Positions 55,358 through 64,000 of a stretch of DNA of 64,000 nt are shown piece after piece. A model generated the notes under the pieces. That model was not told where the DNA came from. It worked only from the letters and a program-made list of their open reading frames with translations, and did not search any database. Each line of letters begins with the position of its first letter. Position 1 is the first letter of the stretch. The DNA is from JAQBQB01 sp963757185 (GTDB lineage: Bacteria > Gemmatimonadota > Gemmatimonadetes > Gemmatimonadales > Gemmatimonadaceae), in the NCBI GenBank assembly GCA_963757185.1, contig CAVWQI010000008.1, positions 632,226 to 696,225 on the forward strand, read 5' to 3'. The position numbers and the translations under genes are program-made.

Positions 55358-55496
55358 TGGTTGACCGGTGACCGGTGACCGGCCGTCCGGAGTGCAGACA
55401 TCGAGAAAAGAAACAGGTGGACTAGGCCTTTGCCTGTCCACCTGATTTCCGGTTCACTGTCTCGGGTTTCCCGGTCCACCGGTCCACCGGTCCACC
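55358..55496. repeat. Intergenic hairpin with short tandem GGTCCACC/GGTGACC blocks
   Basis: A central perfect hairpin, CAGGTGGAC (55414-55422) with GTCCACCTG (55436-55444), is flanked by GGTTGACC-GGTGACC-GGTGACC on the left (55359-55380) and CCGGTCCAC three times on the right (55471-55497). The flanks are roughly inverse to each other. A related GGGTGGACGGGTGG occurs at 36276-36289. Confidence 0.7.
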
Positions 55497-55499
55497 CGC

Positions 55500-55892
55500 T
55501 TACGCTGTGACCGTCGCGGTCTCGTCCTTCGAGACGTAGCCGACCCACACGAGCAGCACGCCGAGCACGGTGTGCAGGAACACGTCGTTGCCGCCGATCG
55601 GGATCAGACCGAACGTGGTCGGGACGACGAGACCGAGGAGGGCGAGACAGAGGTAGATGAATCCGCCCAATTTGCAGAACGTCTGAGCCGACGCGAAGGC
55701 GCGCGCCGCCATGATGCCCCAGATGCCGAACAGGATGTGAACCACGTTGTGCAGCAGGTTCACCGGGAACCAACCGAGCAGCATCGACGGATGGGTTGGG
55801 TCGCCCATCGCCATTCCGCCAGAAACGGTGAAACCGAGTAGTCCGACAAGAATGAAGACGACACCGAAGATCATCGCGACACGCTTGACCAT
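55500..55892 (-). CDS. DUF4383 family membrane protein
   Basis: A 130-residue inner-membrane protein with four spans. Its sequence (FILVGLLGFTVSGG, then FPVNLLHNVVHILFGIWGIMAARAF, ending VGVLLVWVGY-like) matches the DUF4383 pattern with the conserved N-x-x-H-x-x-x-x-x-x-G region. GGAGG five bases before the ATG at 55892 fixes the start. Function of the family unknown. Located between a metal-binding HMA gene and a strong palindrome. Confidence 0.85.
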   Translation of the reverse strand: MVKRVAMIFGVVFILVGLLGFTVSGGMAMGDPTHPSMLLGWFPVNLLHNVVHILFGIWGIMAARAFASAQTFCKLGGFIYLCLALLGLVVPTTFGLIPIGGNDVFLHTVLGVLLVWVGYVSKDETATVTA

Positions 55893-55975
55893 CTGGACCT
55901 CCATGAGGGCATGGGTGACCATCTGAATCGAGATCTGTCCGGAACGCCGGGCACCCGATTTCGGTGGTTGGGGCG

Positions 55976-56001
55976 CCGCACTTCACCATATGGTAGTGCG
56001 G
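55976..56001. promoter_or_regulatory. 26-base palindromic operator candidate
   Basis: Arms CCGCACT and AGTGCGG enclose a perfect ACCATATGGT core with a two-base offset, 84 bases upstream of the DUF4383 start and in its promoter region. The size suits a dimeric metalloregulator (ArsR or CsoR type), but no regulator gene is adjacent. Confidence 0.45.
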
Positions 56002-56054
56002 CGGATGTGTCCAGATGGAAAAAATTTGGACAGCCCCTCGCCCTCCCCGACCGC

Positions 56055-56546
56055 TCACCAGTTTCTCGACGCCCTCCACGTCGACCCGCGGTTCGAATTG
56101 CAACTCACTCCGTTGGCGGTGCCGGCATAGTTCAGCACTACGGAGCCCTCGGCGGTGGCATCAGCGGTGAATTCACCCTGGAGTGCGACAGCGCTGGTCG
56201 AGTCGCCAACGACTATGTGTTGATTGACTATGGCGTCCGGGGCGTCGCTGACGATCGCCTTGAAGATCCCGATGTGGCAATCGCCGGCCAGATCGATCGC
56301 GATCGAGAAATCCGTGATCTCGTTTCCGACAATCGTGAACGTGACCAGCTGACCCTCTGCCGTCTGTCCGGTCCACCTTCCGTCCCAGAGGGGTCGCTGT
56401 CCCGGCTGGGCTAGCGGCGCGACGGCTTCGCGGTTGGACGTGGGGTCGGCGGGATTGGTGCAAGCGGTCGCGATCCCGAGAGCGGCGATACGTGGCGACT
56501 CGACACGTGCGCTGGTGACGAAGCGGGTTCCGCATGGCTTCTCCAT
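56055..56546 (-). CDS. Probable lipoprotein or secreted beta-barrel protein
   Basis: A protein of about 163 residues. The mature domain begins WDGRWTGQTAEGQLVTFTIV and ends GVSCNSNRGSTWRASRNW, a lipocalin-like small beta domain often seen in secreted proteins. Upstream, RIAALGIATACTNPADPT resembles a signal with a lipobox cysteine, but its start is unclear. The ATG at 56546 has only a weak AGG upstream, and an indel near the signal cannot be excluded. Function unknown. Confidence 0.6.
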   Translation of the reverse strand: MEKPCGTRFVTSARVESPRIAALGIATACTNPADPTSNREAVAPLAQPGQRPLWDGRWTGQTAEGQLVTFTIVGNEITDFSIAIDLAGDCHIGIFKAIVSDAPDAIVNQHIVVGDSTSAVALQGEFTADATAEGSVVLNYAGTANGVSCNSNRGSTWRASRNW

Positions 56547-56670
56547 CGTGCCTGCCGGCGCCGAGTCCACGCGAGACGCGCGGTTGACGACACCAGCCTC
56601 ACTATGGAGCACGTCGGCCATCCCCTGAATGCGACATGCCGTCGGCATCGCCCCCCCGCCGGCGGCTGGT

Positions 56671-58118
56671 CTACAACAGCGTCCCGTGCAGGACGATCAG
56701 CGCGACCAGGAAGTAGATGATCAGCCCCGTGACGTCGACGAGCGTCGCGACGAACGGCGCCGACGCGCTCGCGGGGTCGAAGCCGAGGCGTCGCAGAACG
56801 AACGGCAGCATCGAGCCGGCCAGCGACCCGAACGTCACGATGCCGACGAGCGAGAGCCCGACCGTCAGCGGCGATGAGCTGCCAGTGCGGACCGTAGTTG
56901 TAGCCGTAGTCGATGCCGATGGTCGCATCGATCTGCCAGAGCTCGATGCGAATGAAGCCGATCACGCCGAGGATCGCGCCGAGCGTCGAAGCCCGACGGC
57001 AGCTCGCGCACCGCGACGCGCCACCAGTCGCGGAGCGTCGACTTCGCGCAGCGCCATCGCGCGGATGATGAGCGAGGTCGCCTGCGATCCCGAGTTGCCG
57101 CCCGAGCTCATGACCAGCGGAACGAACAGCGCGAGCACGCGACGCTTCTGCGAACTCGACGTCGAAGTGCTGCAGCGCCGTCGCCGTGAGCATCTCGCTG
57201 ATGAGAAGAGCGCGCTGAGCCAGCCCGCGCGCTTCTTGATCATGCGCCAGAAGCCGATCTGCATGTACGGCTCGTCGAGCGCCTCCATACCGCCGAACTT
57301 CTGGACGTCCTCCGTCTGCTCTTCCTGGATCGCGTCGATGACGTCGTCGACGGTGATCACGCCCATGCACGTGGCCGGACTCGCTCACCACGGGCACGGC
57401 GACGCAAGTCGTAGTTCGCGATCACGCGCGCGACTTCTTCGCGGTCGGCGCTCGGGCGTCACGCTCTGCGACTTCGGTCCACGCGATGTCGCCGATCTTC
57501 GCGCCCGGCGGCGCGGCGAGCAGCTCGCGCAGCGACATCACGCCGACGACGCGGCCCTGCGTCGTCGGTCGTGTAGATCGCGTACATCGCCTCCTTCTGC
57601 CCCGATCGCGCGACGGCGCGCACGTTCTCGAGCGCCGCTTCCACCGTCATGTCGGCCGACACCGAGACGAACTCGGTCGTCATCAAGCCGCCGGCGGTGT
57701 CCGGCTCGTACGAGAGGAGCTGCTCCGTCTCCCGCCGCGCCTCGGTCGGGATCTCGGAGAGGATCTCCTCGGCGTGCTCCTCGTCGATCTCCTCGAGCGT
57801 GTCGGCGCGATCGTCCGGCGTCATCTGCGAGACGAGCTCGGCGGCCTGACGCGGCGTGATCGCCTCGAGGAACTCGGTCCTCAGCTCCTCGTCGAGGTAC
57901 TCGAGGACGTCCGCGGCGCGCGCCGGCCCGAGCGCGGCGAGGAATTTCTGCAGCTGCTCGCGGTCGAGCAGCTCGGCGACGTCGGCGAGATCCGCGGGGT
58001 GGATCTCTTCCGTCTCGACCGCGATGTCGGCCGGCGATTCCTCGAGCAGCGCGATGATGTCGGGCGCGAGCAGGGCCGCGACCGGCCGGTCCTCTGGATT
58101 TCGCTGCGGTGGCGTCAT
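56671..58118 (-). pseudogene. mgtE: MgtE-type magnesium transporter, frameshifted
   Basis: The ATG at 58118 has GGAGAG upstream. The N-terminal MgtE domain (HPADLADVAELLDREQLQKF, ADTLEEIDEEHAEEIL) is intact to ~57560. Then frames alternate through the CBS pair (VVGVMSLRELLAAP; GVITVDDVIDAIQEEQTEDV) into the membrane part (ALFVPLVMSSGGNSGSQATS; then SLVGIVTFGSLAGSMLPF; end VALIVLHGTLL). About seven shifts; the first I repaired is an extra G near 57552. The Mg2+ channel motif GGNSGSQ is present. Probably functional in reality. Confidence 0.87.
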
Positions 58119-58259
58119 GGCCACTCTCCGCTTTAGGTGCTCGTCGCGTTCGGCGGGGGCAACATAGGCAAAGCCACTACTCTGGGACAACCCTTTGGGG
58201 CTTGTTGACGCGCATTAAAAGAGATCCTCGCGCGTAACGGAATCGTGTAGGCGTCAGCG

Positions 58260-58275
58260 ACGACTGGAGAGTCGT
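58260..58275. other. Small perfect hairpin
   Basis: ACGACT-GGAG-AGTCGT forms a perfect six-base stem with a GGAG loop between the mgtE start and the HMA gene stop. It could end the HMA transcript; there is no T-run. Confidence 0.35.
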
Positions 58276-58310
58276 GGCCTTACAGAGATCGCTATTAGTG
58301 CGTCCCGCTG

Positions 58311-58542
58311 TCAGGCGATCGGCAGGACCCGACGGTTCGTTGTCGCGTCTGTGACGGCGTATCCCGCAACCGCGATCGCCTCTCGCATCTGCTCGACCGT
58401 GACGCTACCGTCGTGCTCGACCCGCGCCGACCCAATGGACACCTCGGCCCGGTCGATTCCGGGGACCGCGGCGAGGGCGGTGAACACGGCGCGCACGCAG
58501 TGCTGGCAGGTCATCCCCTCGACGCGTGACGGTCGTGATCAT
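58311..58542 (-). CDS. Second HMA-domain metallochaperone (one frameshift)
   Basis: A ~76-residue HMA domain. From the ATG at 58542 the text is MITTVT, then after removing one extra C at about 58522 it reads VEGMTCQHCVRAVFTALAAV with the metal CxxC. It continues IDRAEVSIGSARVEHDGS and GYAVTDA. Without the repair the shortest frame would start at MTCQHC and lose strand 1. Predicted cytoplasmic Cu+ binding. Separate from the HMA gene at 55.1 kb and only moderately similar to it. Confidence 0.8.
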
Positions 58543-58576
58543 GCGAGAAAGATAGGGCGATGATAAGTTCTCGCGC

Positions 58577-59469
58577 ATGAACACCGCCTTTCTTGGGCTC
58601 GGCGCGATCGGCCGCCCGATGGCCGCGCGCATGGCCGGCGCCGGCCTGCCCCTCACCGTTTGGAATCGCACCGCGTCGCGCGCCGACGACTTCGCGAAGG
58701 CAGTTCGGCGCTCGGCTCGCGGCAACGCCGGCCGACGCCGCGCGCGAGCGCGGACGTCGTCGTCACCTGCTTCTCGACGTCGCAGGACGTCGCGAGCTTG
58801 CTCGACGGGCCGGACGGGTCTCCTCGCCGGCCTCGCGCACGGAGCGACGCTCATCGACTGCACCTCGGGCGACCCGGCGACATCGCGCAAGATTCGCGAC
58901 GCGCTCGCCGCAAACGGACGTCGGCTTCCTCGACGCGCCGGTGAGCGGCGGCGTGATCGGCGCGGAGAAGGGAACGCTGACGATGATGGTCGGCGGCGAC
59001 GCGGCCGTCCTCGAGCGGGTGCGCCCGGTGCTCGAGACGTTCGGCGCAGAAGATCGTTCACTGCGGCGACGTCGGCGCGGGCGACACGGTCAAGGCGGTG
59101 AACAAGGCGTTCCTCGCGATGCACATCTTGTCGGCGGCCGAGGGACTCGCGACGCTCGTGAAGGAGGGCGTCGACCCCAAGGTCGCGCTCGACGTGATCA
59201 ATGCGTCGAGCGGCCGGTCGAACGCGTCGATGAACCTGATTCCCGAGCGCGTGCTCACGCGCACGTTCCCGCGGACCTTCCGGCTCGCGCTGCTCGAGAA
59301 AGACATTGGCATCGCCGCCGAGGTCGCGCGCGACAAGCGCGTGCCGGCGCCGATTCTGCAACTGACGGCCGACCTCTTTCGCATCGCGCGCAGCGAATTC
59401 GGCGAGGTCGCCGACCATGTGGAGACCGTGAAGATGGTCGAGCAGTGGGCCGGCGTGGAGATCGCATGA
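58577..59469 (+). pseudogene. NAD(P)-dependent beta-hydroxyacid dehydrogenase family protein, frameshifted
   Basis: A 3-hydroxyisobutyrate/tartronate-semialdehyde reductase-type enzyme. Rossmann motif NTAFLGLGAIGRPMAARM begins at the ATG. DLVVTCFSTSQDVA-like text, FLDAPVSGGVIGAEKGTLTM, and the catalytic-lysine region VKAVNKAFLAMHILSAAEGL follow in several frames. Shifts lie at about 58700, 58735, 58800, 58910 and 59045. The last 370 bases are in one frame. Stop overlaps the aminotransferase start (ATGA). Probably intact in the organism. Confidence 0.85.
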
Positions 59470-60734
59470 CGACCGTCGCTGGATCGGACCCGAACTGGGC
59501 CGTCGGCGTCGACGAGATTCGTTCGCACTTTCCGGCGCTGGAGCGGACGCACGCCGGATACCCCGTCGCGTACTTCGACGGCCCGGGCGGCACGCAGGTG
59601 CCGCGCTCGGTCGTCGCGGCGATGGACGACTATCTCTTCCATCACAACGCCAACACGCACTGGCGCTATCCGACGAGCGAAGAGACCGACGCGCTGATCG
59701 CGCGCTCGCGCGAGGCGCTCGCCGATTTCGTGAACGGCCGCCCCGACGAGATCGCGTTCGGCCAGAACATGACGACGCTCACGTTCCACGTCGCGCGCGC
59801 CATCGGCCGCGAATTGGGCAAGGGCGACGAGATCGTCGTCACCGAGCTCGATCACCACGGCAACGTCGCGCCGTGGCGCGCGCTCGAGAAGGAGCGCGGC
59901 GTCACGATGCGCATGGTCGCAGATGCAGCACGAGGACGGCAGCTCGACTGGAGCACTACTCGAGGCGGCGATCACGCCGCGGACCAAGGTGCTCGCCATC
60001 GGCGCGGCGTCGAACGCGCTCGGCACGATCACCGACGTCGACCGCGCGTCGAAGTCGCGCGAGCGCGCGTCGTCGGCGCGCGCGTGTTCGTCGACGCCGT
60101 GCACTATGCGCCGCACGCGCTCGTCGACGTCGAGGCAATTCGGCTGCGACTTCCTCGCGCTGTTCGGCGTACAAGTTCTATGGTCCGCACATCGGTATGC
60201 TCTGGGGCAAGCGCGAGCTGATCGAAGCGCTCGACGCGCCGCGGCTCGAGCCCGCGCCGCAGGAATCGCCCGAACGGCTCGAGACGGGGACGCAGAATCA
60301 CGAAGGCATCGTCGGCGCGGCGGCGGCGGTCGACTTTCTCGCGTCGCTCGCCGGCGAGGCGGCACTCACGGCGCGACGGCGTCGTGCACGCGTTCGCGCG
60401 CTGCAGCGCGCGGCACAGCGCTGCTCGAGAAACTGTGGATTCGCTCGCGGCAATGGACGGCCTCACGCTTGTACGGTCCCAAGCCCGGCACCCGCGCACG
60501 CCGACGCTGTCGTTCACCCTCCGCGGCCGTTCGACGGATCGACGTCGCGGACAACCTGGCGCGCCGCGGCGTGTTCGTGTCGAACGGCGACTTCTACGCG
60601 GCGACGATCGTCGAACGCTTCGGCGTCGGCGCGCCGGCGGATTCGTTCGCGTGGGGTGCAGCTGCTACACGAGTGAAGAAGAGGTCGATCGCTTGATCGA
60701 CGGTGTGCATCAGATCGCCGCGGGCCGTGCGTAG
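59466..60734 (+). pseudogene. Class V aminotransferase, cysteine-desulfurase-like (SufS subfamily), frameshifted
   Basis: PLP fold type I protein. FDGPGGTQVPRSVVAAMDDY, ANTHWRYPTSEETDALI, FGQNMTTLTFHVARAIG and VTELDHHGNVAPWRALE are in frame from the start. After shifts near 59920, 60055 and 60170 come FVDAVHYAPHALVDV and AYKFYGPHIGMLWGK with the PLP lysine. The C-terminus has GVFVSNGDFYA and RVGCSCYTSEEEVDRLI. Closest to the cysteine-desulfurase-like subfamily that lacks other suf genes. Real substrate uncertain. Overlaps both neighbours. Confidence 0.85.
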
Positions 60735-62425
60735 CCTCGTCATCGGCGCCGCGCTCGCCGCGCTAATCGCCGCTCCCGTCCACGCCCAGCGGCTGCGCGG
60801 GACGCTCACCGACAGTTCCACGCGCGAGCCGGTCACCGGCGCGGTCGTCACGGTCTCCGATTCGGCGGGACGCTTCCTCGCCCGCGGAATCGCCGGGGCG
60901 GATGGCCACTTCGACGTCCCGCGTTTCCCCGGATCGAAGTTGATCCACGTCGTGCGCATCGGCTATCGCCCGGTCGACGCGACCGTTCCCGCCGCTGAAG
61001 AGCTGCTCGACCTTCGGATGCGCGCCATCGCGTCGCAGCTGGCCACGGTCACGACCTCGGGGCGGCGAGTGTGCCCCGGCGACGACGCTAACAGCCAGGC
61101 GCTCCAGCTCTGGGAGCAGGCCCGCAGCGGATTCCTCGCCGCCGTCGTGGCGCGCGACGCTCGCCCGCCAAATCTTCGATTGCGCTATTTCAGGGTCGAG
61201 CGCGATCCGATGCTGAGACGCGTGGTGGACGACACCGTCTGGGTCAAGACGATCGTCGGCGACCAGCCGTTCGTCGCCGCGCGGTCGGCGACGGCCTTCG
61301 CGAGCGATGGTTACATGCGCGAACGGCTGGGCGGAGACCGCGACTATTACGCGCCCGACGAAGCCGTGCTCCTCGACGAGGCGTTCGCCGGTTCGCACTG
61401 TCTGCGCGCCATTGCGGCCGACGCGGCCCACGTGGGGACGTCGGCATCGGATTCGAGCCGGTCACGCCGGAGCGCGACAGCCTCGTCGAGATACGCGGCA
61501 CCGTGTGGCTCAACGCCAAGACGCTCGATCTCCGGACGCTCGACTTCAACTACACGAATCTCGAGCCCATCAAGGATGGCAGCGGCGGCAGCATCATCTT
61601 CCAGTCGATGCCGAGCGGCGTGCCGATGATCGTCCGGTGGACATCCATTCCCCGATCATCGCGACCGACGAATCGGAGATGTCGACCGGGATTCGGCGCA
61701 GCCTCCGCCGCGACCCGATCGCCACCGCTTCCGGGTCCTCGGCTACCAGGTGCTTGGCGCGGAAGCTCGTCAGGTCACGTGGCCCGACGGTTCGAGTTGG
61801 CAACCGCGCCTCGCTTCGGTCACGGGTTTGGTCGTGGATCTGCACGGGCGCATCGTGCCCGGTGCGCGGTGTGGATAACGGCATGGGGGACACCGCCGTG
61901 ACGGATACCGCGGGGGTGTTTCGCTTACCGCGTCCCGCGATCGGTGGATTGTTCAGCATCGTCGCCGCGGACAGCACGCTCGCCGCCGGCGGGATCGATC
62001 AGACGCCTCCTCATACGATCGCGGTGTCCGACGACCGGAGCCTGACGCGCGACATCGACGTCGACGTGCTCAAGATGTACCCGCGCGCCGACGCGTTGCG
62101 CGCGGCGTGCCCGGAGAACAACTATGTCGTCGGGCAAGGCGTCGCGATTCTTCGCGTGATCGACACCGCAGGCGTGCCGGCGAGGCGGGCGCGAATCGAC
62201 ATGGAGACCATGCGGGCCGTCGTCGTCGGCGACACACTCCTGCGGCCAGTTCACCGTTCGGGTGAGGTCGGCATCACCGGCGACTTCATGGTGTGCGGCG
62301 CGGCGCTCGATCAGCCCATGACGTTTCGCGCGTCACGCCGAGACGAACACGGAGAAGCCGCCATCACCCGGTGGACGGAGGACGTGATCGTCCTGACGAT
62401 CCGGCTCCATCCCGGCGCGCCCTGA
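60727..62425 (+). CDS. Secreted protein with carboxypeptidase-regulatory-like domain (frameshifted)
   Basis: GTG at 60727, eight bases inside the previous gene, gives a signal peptide (ending APVHAQ). Residues ~22-110 form a carboxypeptidase regulatory-like beta domain (LRGTLTDSSTREPVTGAVVT, FDVPRFPGSKLIHVVRIGYR). A variable middle (LNAKTLDLRTLDFNYTNLEP) and a second similar domain (VTGLVVDLHGRIVPGARV; DTAGVFRLPRP) follow after frame changes at ~61440, ~61640, ~61735 and ~61870. It ends HPGAP. About 565 residues after repair. Function unknown; such domains occur in surface proteins and TonB-dependent receptors. Confidence 0.72.
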
Positions 62426-62437
62426 CGGCGAACAGGG

Positions 62438-63512
62438 CTACTTCTTCGAATCGTCAGCGTCTTCTCGAGCGCCGGCAGGTAGATGTCGTAGCTCGATCCC
62501 GGGTTCCACATGACCCAGCCGTCGTAGCCGGAATCGTAGACCGCCTTCTTCTCGCGCGGAGCTGCTCGGCGCCGTACGGCGGCTTGCCGAGCGTGAACGC
62601 CTGCAGCCAGGGACGCACGTGTTCTCCTTCCTTGATCCCCAGCTTCTCGTCGCGTTCCCGCGCGCGCTTGATCGCGGTCGTGATCACCTGGTACGGCTCC
62701 GCGTTCGGTGAGTTGATGCCGAATGTGCCGTGCGGGTAGTGCGACGGGTAGACCATGGGCAGCAGCACGTCCGTGTTGGGCGCGAGCTTCTCCCATTCCT
62801 GCCCGACCTCGAGGGCTCCGTTCACGGTCGTGACGAGACCGAAGATGTCAGCGGTCGAGCGTACGCCGAGCTTGTTGAGCCGCGTCTTTGCTTCCTTGAG
62901 ATACTCGGCGAGCGCATTCGGCTTCGTCACGTCCTTCGAGTCGGGAAAGACCTGTTTGGGCAGACTCGATACGGCTCGGGAAACCGGATGTAGTCGAACT
63001 GAATCTCGCCGAACCCGAGCTTCACCAGCTCTTCGGCAACGCCGATGTTGTAATCCCACAGCTCGTGGTGATACGGGTTCACCCATGCGAGACCCTTCTT
63101 GTCGCGCCACACCGAGCCGTCCGTCTTGCGAATGGTCCACTCGGGATGACGCGCGCCGTGACCGAGTCCTTGAAGACGACGATGCGCGCGATCGGGAAAA
63201 TCTCGTGCGCCTTGAGCGTATCGAGCAGCGCGACGACGTTCGCCTTCCCCGAATTTCCGGCGTTCTTCGCGAACTCCGGATTCTTCGTCGCGTAGTTGAG
63301 CCCGAACTCGTCCTTCATGTCGACGACGAGCGCGTTGATCTCGGTCGTGTCGCGATGGCGACCAGCTTCGCCATTTTCTTTTTGCTCTGCGCCGCCCAGC
63401 GATTCACGTACAGCGCGCGCACGACCGTGGGACCGGTCGGTTGCTGCGCACGCGCGGGCGAGAAGGGTGGCATCAACGCGCAGCACGCGAGCGCGAGATG
63501 CGTCGTGGTCAT
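62438..63512 (-). pseudogene. DUF4015 putative glycoside hydrolase, frameshifted
   Basis: An exported TIM-barrel glycosidase-like protein. A signal (MTTTHLALACCALMPP) leads to TVVRALYVNRWAAQS, then in other frames INALVVDMKDEFGLNYATKN, IFPIARIVVFKDSV, WVNPYHHELWDYNIGVAEEL, FGEIQFDYIRFPE (catalytic acid region), VLLPMVYPSHY, and YDGWVMWNPGSSYDIYLPAL. It ends at TAG 62438-62440 in a fifth frame. Shifts near 63355, 63140, 62965, 62560 and 62455. The conserved blocks are complete. Substrate unknown (alpha-galactan-type suggested for relatives). Confidence 0.83.
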
Positions 63513-63629
63513 GCGAGGCACGGTCCTGAAGCTCCGCTGATCTTTGGGGGCAATGGTCGAAATCTAGTGGCAACGGCCGGCCCACTCGGATGCTCGCCCC
63601 GTCGACCACTCGCGGCGTCCGAATAAGGT

Positions 63630-63752
63630 GGAACGCGGATGCACACGGATCAAAAAGCAATTGCCGCGGATAAAGACTTTCTTGTGTTTACCAAGCCAAG
63701 TTCGCTTTTCATCCGCGGCATTGCTGTTCAAATCCGCGTCATCCGCGTTCCC
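63630..63752. repeat. Long hairpin repeat, CGCGGAT subfamily, copy E
   Basis: The left arm (63630-63675: GGAACGCGGATGCACACGG, then GCAATTGCCGCGGAT) and right arm (63709-63752: ATCCGCGGCATTGC, then ATCCGCGTCATCCGCGTTCC) are inverse copies with about 33 bases between. Same architecture as copies A and C but with CGG in place of CAG. It lies 52 bases upstream of the final lipoprotein gene. Confidence 0.85.
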
Positions 63753-63803
63753 ATTTGCTCCGACCGCGATCGTAACCGGCCGCCCAGTATATTCTCTCCT
63801 AGG

Positions 63804-64000
63804 ATGTTCAGACTCTCCCGCCGAACAGTTCGCCACTCCCTCTCCGCGGCGCTTCTGTCGATCGCCGCCTGCGGACGTTCTCGCGGCATGGACAGCGCGC
63901 TACGCAATCCGCCGCCACGCGCGGAATTCCTCGTCGTCGGCAGCGAGTCGACGTACTGGATCTCTACGATGAGGGGCGCCCGGAGGTCCGCGGTGAGCCG
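63804..64000 (+). CDS. Putative lipoprotein, 5' part only
   Basis: The frame runs off the window. The ATG at 63804 gives MFRLSRRTVRHSLSAALLSIAAC, a signal ending at a lipobox cysteine, then a mature segment with EFLVVGSESTYWIST. No family recognised. Further upstream, CAGTATATTCTC could hold a promoter -10 (TATATT) but there is no clear -35. Confidence 0.5.
   Translation, partial: MFRLSRRTVRHSLSAALLSIAACGRSRGMDSALRNPPPRAEFLVVGSESTYWISTMRGARRSAVS

Noticed and set aside
1..64000. tRNA, rRNA, riboswitch, integrase or insertion sequence
   Set aside because: Read both strands by eye and saw no tRNA cloverleaf with CCA-end context, no rRNA, no transposase DDE text and no integrase. A tRNAscan-SE and Rfam search would be needed to exclude short RNAs.

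Overview
The window is GC-rich bacterial chromosome. The gene content (MacB/FtsX ADOP-type permease, BNR/VPS10-like secreted beta-propeller protein, Ser/Thr kinase with TolB-like and TPR parts, SURF1, fused gamma-alpha 2-oxoacid:ferredoxin oxidoreductase, many secreted proteins and lipoproteins, frequent GTG/TTG starts, many 4-base start/stop overlaps) most resembles a soil-type member of Gemmatimonadota. That placement is inferred from family content; no rRNA or tRNA gene was found to confirm it.

Layout. 0-4.1 kb: membrane-associated GldG-like protein, two secreted proteins, a glyoxalase-fold protein divergent from a MarR regulator with twin operator boxes, and an alpha/beta hydrolase. 4.1-6.7 kb: metal module NRAMP transporter, universal stress protein and DtxR-type regulator, all overlapping. 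7.3-11.5 kb: DUF72, polytopic membrane protein, His/Met-rich membrane-anchored protein and SURF1, also overlapping. 11.6-22.9 kb: acyl-CoA dehydrogenase, acetylxylan-esterase-like hydrolase, 1,092-residue beta-propeller protein, amidohydrolase, PP2C phosphatase, DUF2442-DUF4160 fusion and a broken DUF418 gene. 23-31.7 kb: KorB, KorA and an NAD(P)H-type flavoprotein with ferredoxin domain, then uvrA coupled to a nucleotidyltransferase-fold protein. 31.9-41.4 kb: ADOP permease, ABC-2 exporter, lipoprotein, amidase, a multicopper oxidase with unusual motif order, a coiled-coil protein and a complete vapBC locus. 41.4-48.9 kb: broken second amidase, a GxxxExxY/PD-(D/E)XK protein bracketed by long hairpin repeats, a small lipoprotein and a ~1,480-residue repeat adhesin. 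48.9-64 kb: histidine phosphatase, protein kinase, cysK, SGNH hydrolase, methyltransferase, two HMA-domain metallochaperones, DUF4383, mgtE, a beta-hydroxyacid-type dehydrogenase, a class V aminotransferase, a carboxypeptidase-regulatory-domain protein, a DUF4015 glycoside hydrolase and the start of a lipoprotein.

Two features cut across the window. First, a dispersed family of long imperfect hairpins built from CGCAGAT/CGCGGAT units lies between genes at about 13.6, 18.6, 43.3, 44.0, 52.2 and 63.7 kb. At 43.3-44.0 kb two of them enclose the GxxxExxY nuclease-fold gene, and one supplies its stop codon. This is the best candidate here for an undescribed repeat/protein system. Second, many genes carry frameshifts, concentrated at 22.0-22.9, 41.5-43.2, 49.7-53.4 and 56.9-63.5 kb. 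Most of those I could repair by hand need removal of one extra G, C or T, so low-coverage long-read sequence is the likeliest cause. Genes typed pseudogene below may therefore be intact in the organism.
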